Part shown: positions 57,703 to 64,000 of the stretch, piece after piece
Layout: the number at the start of each line of letters is the position of its first letter
Numbering within the stretch: the stretch's first letter is position 1
Source: Camarhynchus parvulus
Taxonomy: Eukaryota > Chordata > Aves > Passeriformes > Thraupidae
DNA: 64,000 bases
Direction: 5' to 3'
Assembly: GCF_901933205.1 (NCBI RefSeq)
Contig: NC_044590.1
Span: 13,605,501-13,669,500 of the forward strand
Program-made: the position numbers and the translations under genes
Notes under the pieces: model-generated
Databases searched by the model: none
What the model was told of the DNA's origin: nothing
The model's input: the letters and a program-made list of their open reading frames with translations, nothing else

Positions 57703-60700
57703 GGGCACTTTTACAGCTCGGGACACTGCAATCTCTGCCCCTGCCAGTCCCCCGTGAGGAGATCAGGGTTCAGTCTCCAGGAGCAGGGATCTCCAGTGTT
57801 TCTGATCCCCCCCCCTTCACCACAAACAGCTCATATGATCCTCTGGCCCTGCTGCAGAGCAGCACAGGAGAACTCTCAGGCTGCACTGCGGAGTTGTTTG
57901 GGGATTTGCATGTCCCGTGCCAGGGGGGTGAGTCCCAGGGGTGGCACTGGGGCTCAGGGTGCTGTGTGCTGTCGGGGCTTTGGGGCTGCTTTCCTTGTTT
58001 GCTGTTTCTATGGAGGATTCCCAGGACTCCCTGCCAGGCTCTCTCAGGTTTGCAGGATGGCTGCAAGGCACTGCCTGTGCCCCTGTGCCCAGCTCAGCCC
58101 TGCCCGGTCGGGGTGCTGGGTGCCACAGCCCCGGGGAGCATCTCCGTTCTGCCTGGGGCTGGCAGGTTCCTGGCCCCTGCCCCGTGCCCTGCAGCCACTG
58201 CCACCCCCGCAGGGTGCCCCCCGTGTCCGTGTGTCTCTGTGGCAGCATCTGTCCCCAGTGTGACCCCACAATGTGATGGGGCTTTGCTGCCACCATCAGC
58301 CCCCCTCGGCAGGGGTGGGGGAGGAGGTCACTGGGTTGTCACCCACCCCTGTGCTCCCCACCCGAGCTGGAGCCCCCTTTGGGTGCTCAGCAGGGGCTGC
58401 TGCCTGCCTGGGACCGAGGGGCTCCGGAGGTGAAGCCTCGTGGATGGGCAGAGCCTCCGCAGGGAGCGAGGGGCGTTAGGGGCAGCCCGGGAGAAAAGGG
58501 GGATGCTCAGCCTCGGAGAGCAGCCCTGCAGCTGGGAGTGACTGGGCACGGAGGGCGAGCAGCCTGCAGGGAGGGGAAGGGAAGGCTCTGCCAGAGGAGC
58601 GCTGCAGCGGCTGGAGCTGGGAGATGCTGGAAAAGTGCTGGGGCAAAGCAGCTGGGAAATCCACACTCCAGCTTGAAGGGGAAGGAGGAGGAAAACACCA
58701 AGGGGAGGAGGAGCAGGCAGGGAGATGATGGGAGGAGATTCCAGGCATGACAAGCAGGTCTGCCTGTGATCCTGCTGAGGCTTCCTTTGCAGTCACCGTT
58801 CCCACGTGCCTGTTCCGGTAGCCTGGAGCTCCATCCGGCTCCAGCCCTGTCCCCGGAGGGAGCATCCCCCGGCCCTGGGCTCCAGCTGCAGCTGCATCGA
58901 GCCAGCCCTTGATGGAAACTGGGCTTGTGCTGAAAACTCGCCCTTGCTGAAAACCAGGCATGGGGCACCAGGGCCTGTGGGTGCCAGGAGGAGCCCTTTG
59001 GCCACTGCCTGCACAGGGCAGGCTCTTTGTGCCCACTGCCTCCAACAGCCTCAGCGTGGGATTTGCTCCAGTGGGACAGGCATGAGCAAGGCTGGGTGCT
59101 GGGAGGGCTGGCGCCCACAGGGGTGGCGTCCTGCTCCTGCTGTAGGAAGTATTTAGAAAGAAATAACTTTAGAACTCCATCGAGTTCACTGCAGTTGTGT
59201 AAACCTCTTTTACAGGTTTGTTACAGCACATATTTCAGTGGAATTGTCCCTTTGGCACCACTCTGGGACCTGTGTCCTTTCTGAACCCATGGCTTCCACT
59301 CTGGGGTCTCTGCTGGGACAGCAGGAGCTGAGTTTGCACAGGGAAGGTGCTGTGGGATGGGCAGGGCTCCATGGCTGCTGCTCCCTGTCTGTGCTGTGCT
59401 GCCCCCTCCCACCAGGGACAGCTCATCCCCACGGCACAGAGCTGCTCCCAGGGCAACATCTCCTTCTGCAGCTCTCGAGGGCCATGGGGGGGCCATGGAA
59501 TAAAAGAGGGACAGGGGCCTGGGACAGGTTTCACCATGAGTGTGCTCAGGTCCCTGCAGAGCCTGCAGGTGCCCCCAGTGTGCTGAGCACCCCCAGATGG
59601 GCACAGAGGGTGCTGGTGCTCACGTGGGCCTTGTGTCCCTCTCCCACAGCCCCGGGTGCAGGTGAGTGCAGGTGACCAGGCTGCCACGGAGGGTGGCAGT
59701 GTCCCACAGCAGGTGCCACTGTCCCCAGGGGCTTGGTGCTGACCCTGGGCTGCAGCAGCACTGGGGTGAGTGGCAGTGCTGGAGGAGCCCTGGCCTTCCC
59801 ACTCAGCCCCAGGGCTGGCCAGGAACAGCTCCTGAATGCGGCCCTTGTGGCTGTGCCCGGGAGCGTGGCAGTGCCAGCGTGGTCCCTCCGTCAGGGCTGT
59901 GCAGCTGCAGGGCTCAGCTGCAGCGGGGCCGTGCCTGCAGCCACTGCCCCTGCCAGCCCTGGCTCCCTCCAACAGCTCCTGGCCCCCAGCAATGACCCTG
60001 TGTAGGGAGCAGAGCCTCCCCAGCACGGCTGCAAGGCCAGAGACTGAGGGATTCCCTGGGAGCAGGGACATGGTCCCTGGGGGTTTGCCAGGCTCCCTTA
60101 GCAGAGCTCTGCCACCCTGGCACTGCTGTGCCATGCTCTCACTGGCTTCAGCTGGAAGGCAGTCCCTGGGATCAGGTTCCTGGCGCACCATCAGAAGGTT
60201 GGAAATGGAACTCAAGATGCAGAAGTGAGATGGGATGAATTCCCAGCCTACTACGCTTGAAAAACCCCTCATTTCCTCAGGGATCACTGCAGGGGAAAAG
60301 TAGTTTGGAAGAAAGTTTAGAAATGTCAAGTGAACAACTCAGCATGTTTTTGGCCCAAAGTGATGCGTTGTCATTTTAGAGATTTCACGTTGATTAAAAA
60401 TTCACACACTGAGATCCAAGCAGAAGTGCTTGGGAATGATCCACACAGGGACCAGGGCTTGGAGCAAGCAACTGCTTGAATTTGCAGTGGAAAAAAGCAG
60501 CTCTGTTTCCTCTGTGGAAAAAACAAACCAGCGGTGACTCTGGAAGCTCCTGGTGGCCTTGGGCGAGCAGTGGGGTCTGCCAGGAGGAGCTGATGCTGCT
60601 CAGGGTGGGTTGTCTGGCCTGTCATGGCAGGGAGAACACGGCTGTGGCACAAGGGGGTGACATCCTGGGCCTCTGGCTGTGAGCTGAGGCCCCTTGGTGA

Positions 60701-60984
60701 GCACCCAGGCAGCGCAGGCCCGGGAGGGGAACGTTCCCGGGATCTCCTGGCTGCGAATCCGGCGGAAGGCGTAGGCTTGACTCCCTGTCTTCTCCATCAC
60801 CTCCTCTCCATTCCCTCCACCCCCAGAGCCAGTTTTAGTCATTTTCCTGGGAAGGTTTCACATCTTCCCACGGCTGAGGACACCTGAAGGGCAGCAGTGG
60901 GACAGGAGCTGTGGTGTGGGATGGGTTTCTTTGTGAGTCTCAGTGACACTGAGCTGAGCCTGAGCTGTGCAGTGGATCCAGATC
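57703..60984. other. Intronic unique sequence
   Basis: GC-rich to 59,140, with AT-richer patches at 59,140-59,240 and 60,220-60,540. No exon or repeat recognised. Confidence 0.45.
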
Positions 60985-61762
60985 CACCAGGGATGGGGCA
61001 CCCAGAGGGTCCTGGGCAGGCTGGAGGAGCTCACGTGAACCTGATGGAGCTCAGCCAGGCCAAGGGCAAGGTCCTGCACCTGGGGCAGCCCCAGCACCAG
61101 CACAGGCTGGGGCTGGCTGGGGGGGAGCAGCCCTGGGAGAAGGACTTGGGGGTGCTGCTGGTGACAAACTGGATGTGACCTGGCCATGGGCACTGGCAGC
61201 CCAGAAACCAACCCTGCCCTGGGCTGATCCCACAGCGTGGGCAGAGGTGAGGGGGGATTCTGCCCCTCTGCCCACCCAGGTGAGACCCCACCTGCAGAGC
61301 TGCCCCAGCCCCGGGGACACAACATCAGCAGGATGTGGAGCTGCTGCAGTGAGTCCAGGAGATGCTCCAAGGGCTGGAGCCCTCTGCTCTGGGACAGGCT
61401 GGGAGAGCTGGGAGCATTCACTCGGAGAAGAGGAAGCTCCAGGGAGACCTTGGAGCTCCTTCCAGTGTCTAAAGGGGCTCCAGGAGAGCTGGAAAGGGAC
61501 TTGGGACACAGGATGGAGGGACAGGACAAGGGGGAATGGCTTCCCACTGCCAGAGGGCAGGGTTAGATGGGATACTGGGGAGAAGTTTTTCCCTGTGAGG
61601 CTGCTGAGGCCCTGGTACAGGGTGCCCAGAGAAGCTGGGACTGCCCCTGGATCTCTGGAAGTGTCCAAGGCCAGGTTGGGCAGGGCTTGGAGCACCCTGG
61701 GATAGTGGAAGGTGTCCCTGCCACAGCAGGGTTTGGAACTGGAACAGGATCTGAAGGCATTA
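60985..61762 (+). mobile_element. CR1 LINE fragment, sense, longest in the window (about 780 bp)
   Basis: Preserves gccaagggcaaggtcctgc (end of the second open reading frame region), the aggacttgggggtgctgctgg segment, a region with part of the usual sequence deleted, and the complete tail to ggaacaggatctgaaggc. No intact protein. Confidence 0.93.
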
Positions 61763-62572
61763 CTCAGGGCTGCTGGTGTGGCTGCTCTGTGGGCAGGGTG
61801 GGTGATGTGACCACAGGGTCACAGATGCTCCAACTGAGCCACCTTGTGCAGCCACAGCCCTCAGACTCAGGTGGGGATGATCCCAGCAGGTGCTGCACAG
61901 CAGGACATGGCCTCGTGGGGAGCTGGCAGGCCTGAGCAGCCTGAGTGGAGAGTGGGTGATGGTCCAAAGGGTGCTTCATGACCTGTGGAGTGTGGACCCT
62001 CCCAGGACACCTTACTAGGCCATGCTGTGTTGGCATAAAATGTTCCAAAACCATAAAGGTTCCAAAAACACACTGCTGAGCATCCTGGCGTGGAAAGTGC
62101 CTTCCCCTCCCTGTTCCTGGCCCTGGGTTTGTTTTTCAGGCAGCTGGGGTTGGAGGCAGGAATCCATAGGGTCCCAGGCTGGCCGTGGGAACCCAGCGTG
62201 CTGCTGCTGCTGCTGGGGTGGCCAGAGGGGAGCAAAGCAGCCAGCCCGGATGCGAGCTGTGCACTGTCCGTGTCTGCCATTTCCTGTGTCACTGCAGCCT
62301 TCCCTGACTCACAGCCTGCCTCTTCCTCCCACTCCTAGAAAACAGCGCGGGAAGGTTCTAGCTGGTGCAGGGGTGTGGGAGCAGGGGGTCAGAGCAGCTC
62401 CCCTGCCTGCTCTGCACAATCAGGTGCATCCCTGTCCATGGCGGGTCCCTGTCACCAGTGTCCCTCCCCACTGCTGCTCTTGTCCTCTAGCTCCGAGTAT
62501 GAAATCCTGGTGCCCTGTGCTGCTGCCACCAGCCCTTTGCAAAGCCAGCTCTTGGCTCAGACAGGGATGGGG
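61763..62572. other. Intronic unique sequence
   Basis: Nothing recognised apart from an acceptor-like tcttcctcccactcctag ending at 62,338 with no good donor after it. Confidence 0.45.
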
Positions 62573-62745
62573 CTCTGGCAGTGGATCTGTGCATGGACAG
62601 GGATCTGGGATCTGGCAGTGGATCTGGGAGTGGAGAGGGATCTAGGCTCTGGCAGTGGATCTGTGCATGGACAGGGATGGGGCTCTGGCAGGGAATCTGT
62701 GCATGGGCAGCGATCTGGGATCTGGCAGCGGATCCGTGTGAGGCA
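62573..62745 (+). repeat. 37-bp minisatellite, about 4.7 copies, close to the first coding exon
   Basis: Units of 36-37 bp (ctctggcagtggatctgtgc...) start at 62,573, 62,610, 62,647, 62,683 and 62,720. The array ends about 125 bp before the acceptor. Confidence 0.93.
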
Positions 62746-62870
62746 GAGATGGGCACATCCCAAGCCTGTCCCAGCCTCCCCCGAGCAGCCAGAGCATTCC
62801 AGCCGGCTGCCCGGGCAGCATCCCCCAGCCCCGGGTGACACCTGCTGTCTCTCTCCGGTGGCGGTGACAG

Positions 62871-62887
62871 CGCGGTGACCGGCGGTC
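62871..62887 (+). other. EPB41L1: EPB41L1 5' UTR part of first coding exon
   Basis: These 17 nt lie between the inferred acceptor AG (62,869-62,870) and the start codon. They contain an in-frame-independent tga at 62,876-62,878, which would end any short reading frame entering from an upstream exon in phase 1. The acceptor is inferred from the pyrimidine tract. Transcript data would settle it. Confidence 0.6.
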
Positions 62888-63061
62888 ATGACAACGGAGA
62901 CAGGCCCCGGCTCTGAGGTGAGGAACGCGCAGGAGGACGCACCGCAGCAGCAGCTGGAGGCGGCCGCCCAGGGCCCCACGGCCGCGCCCAGCCCCGCCGG
63001 CCGCGACACTGACCCCAATGAGAAGCTCGGAGCACAGCCGGACACCCGAAACATGGAGCCG
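62888..63061 (+). CDS. EPB41L1: EPB41L1 first coding exon (residues 1-58)
   Basis: Protein 4.1N is a membrane-cytoskeleton adaptor enriched in neurons. It links spectrin-actin to membrane proteins. The ATG at 62,888 opens a frame starting MTTETGP.SEV, the N-terminus I know for vertebrate EPB41L1, followed by an acidic, glutamine/alanine/proline-rich low-complexity headpiece (AQEDAPQQQ) and DTDPNEK. The exon is exactly 58 codons and ends in phase 0 at a consensus donor (gtgagt from 63,062). A plausible acceptor lies at 62,869-62,870 behind a pyrimidine tract at 62,841-62,856, leaving 17 nt of 5' UTR in this exon (62,871-62,887). The headpiece is unstructured in the family, so its divergence from mammals is expected. 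The next exon, 0.6 kb downstream, continues the frame. Confidence 0.95.
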
Positions 63062-63663
63062 GTGAGTGGGTGTCGGCCGGGGAACGCGGGAGGGGACGGG
63101 CAGGAGCAGCCCGGGAGGGGCCGTGGCACCGCTCGCTGCTGGCCGTGGGGCCGTGAGGCGGGCCCGGCCCTCGGGGGCAGCCCCAGGGGAGCCCCTGAGG
63201 CGGGGCCGGCCGGGCTCTGCCGCTGCCCCCGCTGCCCACGCGGCTCCTGCGGGCAGGACGGGCCGCGGCAGCCCGGGCACCGATGGTGGTGAGGTTGGTG
63301 GTGTGCCAGCGCTGGGAATGGCCCTGCTGGCCCGCCATGGCTGTGGGCAGTGCTGCCGTGTCCCCACTGAGCTCCACGGGCCCGGCTGGGAGCCCCGGCT
63401 GCAGCCGCTGTTGGCTGTGGGGCTGTGGGGAGCTGAGCTGCTGCCCTGGTGGTCGGGCAGGGAGATTTGGGTGCTGAACTGACCCCCAGTGTCCGTTTAC
63501 CAGGGAGCTGGGCTGTGCTGGCAGTGTGGGTTGGTGGAACTGGCCTTGGCTGGGCACTGTCCCTCAACAGCTGCCCTGCTCTGCTGTGCAGAGCCTTCCC
63601 CTGTGCCCGTGTCCCTCGGCAGTGGTGCCAGGTAAGGTAACCCTCGGTGTATCCCTGCTCCAG
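63062..63663 (+). other. EPB41L1: EPB41L1 intron between coding exons 1 and 2
   Basis: GT-AG intron of 602 bp, very GC-rich in its first half (63,080-63,280, CpG-dense) and without recognisable repeats. It holds one oddity: a 9-nt segment at 63,623-63,631 bounded by an acceptor-like and a donor-like sequence (see findings). Confidence 0.85.
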
Positions 63664-63828
63664 GGCACAGACATGGAGGACAAGGACTACAGCGAGACCG
63701 ACGGGCTCTCTGACAAAACAACTCCCAGCAAGACCCAGAAGTCACCCCAGAAAACCACCAAGAAAGTGAAGAGTGCCCTGTGCAGGGTGACCCTGCTCGA
63801 TGCGTCCGAATATGAATGCGAGGTGGAG
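63664..63828 (+). CDS. EPB41L1: EPB41L1 second coding exon (residues 59-113, start of FERM domain)
   Basis: The acceptor is tccctgctccag ending at 63,663 and the donor is gtgagc from 63,829. The exon is 55 codons and in phase with the previous one. It reads DMEDKDYSE, then a Ser/Thr/Lys-rich linker ([12 protein letters not shown]), a basic KKVKS stretch, then [15 protein letters not shown], the opening strand of the FERM F1 (ubiquitin-like) lobe of 4.1 proteins. The match to the 4.1 family here is very strong. The protein should continue past the window (about 880 residues in human) with the rest of FERM, the FERM-adjacent region, the spectrin-actin binding region and the C-terminal domain. 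Nothing looks broken. Confidence 0.96.
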
Positions 63829-64000
63829 GTGAGCCCCAGATTGGGGGGCCTGTGCTGGCACCAAGGAGGGGACACTGCTGAGACCCTGCCCAGTCCAGAG
63901 AGTCCTGAAGGACAGGACTCTTCCTAGGACAGCTTTGTAGTACCTCTGTCCTAGGGAAAAACACACAGAGAAGTAGCCATTTAAATTGAAATTTCAAAAT
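63829..64000 (+). other. EPB41L1: EPB41L1 intron after coding exon 2 (partial)
   Basis: Begins with donor gtgagc. The remainder runs off the window and shows no repeat or exon. Confidence 0.8.

Larger units (their letters stand above)
27619..62870 (+). other. EPB41L1: EPB41L1 5' intron domain (about 35 kb)
   Basis: If the distal CpG island feeds EPB41L1, this whole stretch is intronic between the untranslated exon and the first coding exon. It is interrupted by the second promoter near 57 kb and perhaps by a small leader exon at 36,187. It holds CR1 fragments, LTRs and an unusually rich set of tandem repeats, each listed separately. No protein-coding exon was recognised inside it. Confidence 0.6.

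Overview
The window is vertebrate nuclear DNA, most likely from a songbird. The evidence is many CR1 LINE 3' ends in both orientations, several solo endogenous-retrovirus LTRs of types I recognise from passerine genomes, an overall GC-rich and minisatellite-rich texture typical of an avian microchromosome, and one recognisable gene, EPB41L1 (protein 4.1N), which to my knowledge lies on chromosome 20 in birds. The species call is inference; the gene call comes from two coding exons at the right edge.

Layout. Positions 1-27,100 hold no gene I can recognise. This stretch contains CR1 fragments, a dense LTR cluster at about 13.0-23.6 kb, an 830-bp minisatellite at 8.7-9.5 kb and GC-rich filler. 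At 27.1-27.9 kb there is a strong CpG island with a good splice donor at 27,619. I read it as the distal EPB41L1 promoter and an untranslated first exon. Positions 27.6-62.9 kb then form a large 5' intron domain with many tandem repeats (5, 12, 20, 36, 37, 39/21, 41 and 48-bp units, a 475-bp GGGCT/GGGCC array and a 385-bp ATGG array), more CR1 pieces, an LTR nested in a CR1 and a 270-bp direct duplication. A second CpG island at 56.7-57.7 kb has a Kozak ATG and a donor at 57,501, and is probably an internal promoter.

The protein begins at ATG 62,888. Exon 62,888-63,061 (58 codons) and exon 63,664-63,828 (55 codons) join in phase 0 and give the EPB41L1 headpiece and the first residues of the FERM domain. 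The rest of the gene lies beyond the window.

I see no novel multi-gene system, CRISPR array or operon. The points most worth a second look are the alternative 5' ends of EPB41L1 (a splice-created short uORF, a candidate 50-nt leader exon and a possible 9-nt microexon), a minisatellite whose unit resembles a 3' splice site, the LTRs dated by nesting and target-site duplications, the G-quadruplex-prone intronic array and the 270-bp duplication carrying consensus splice donors.
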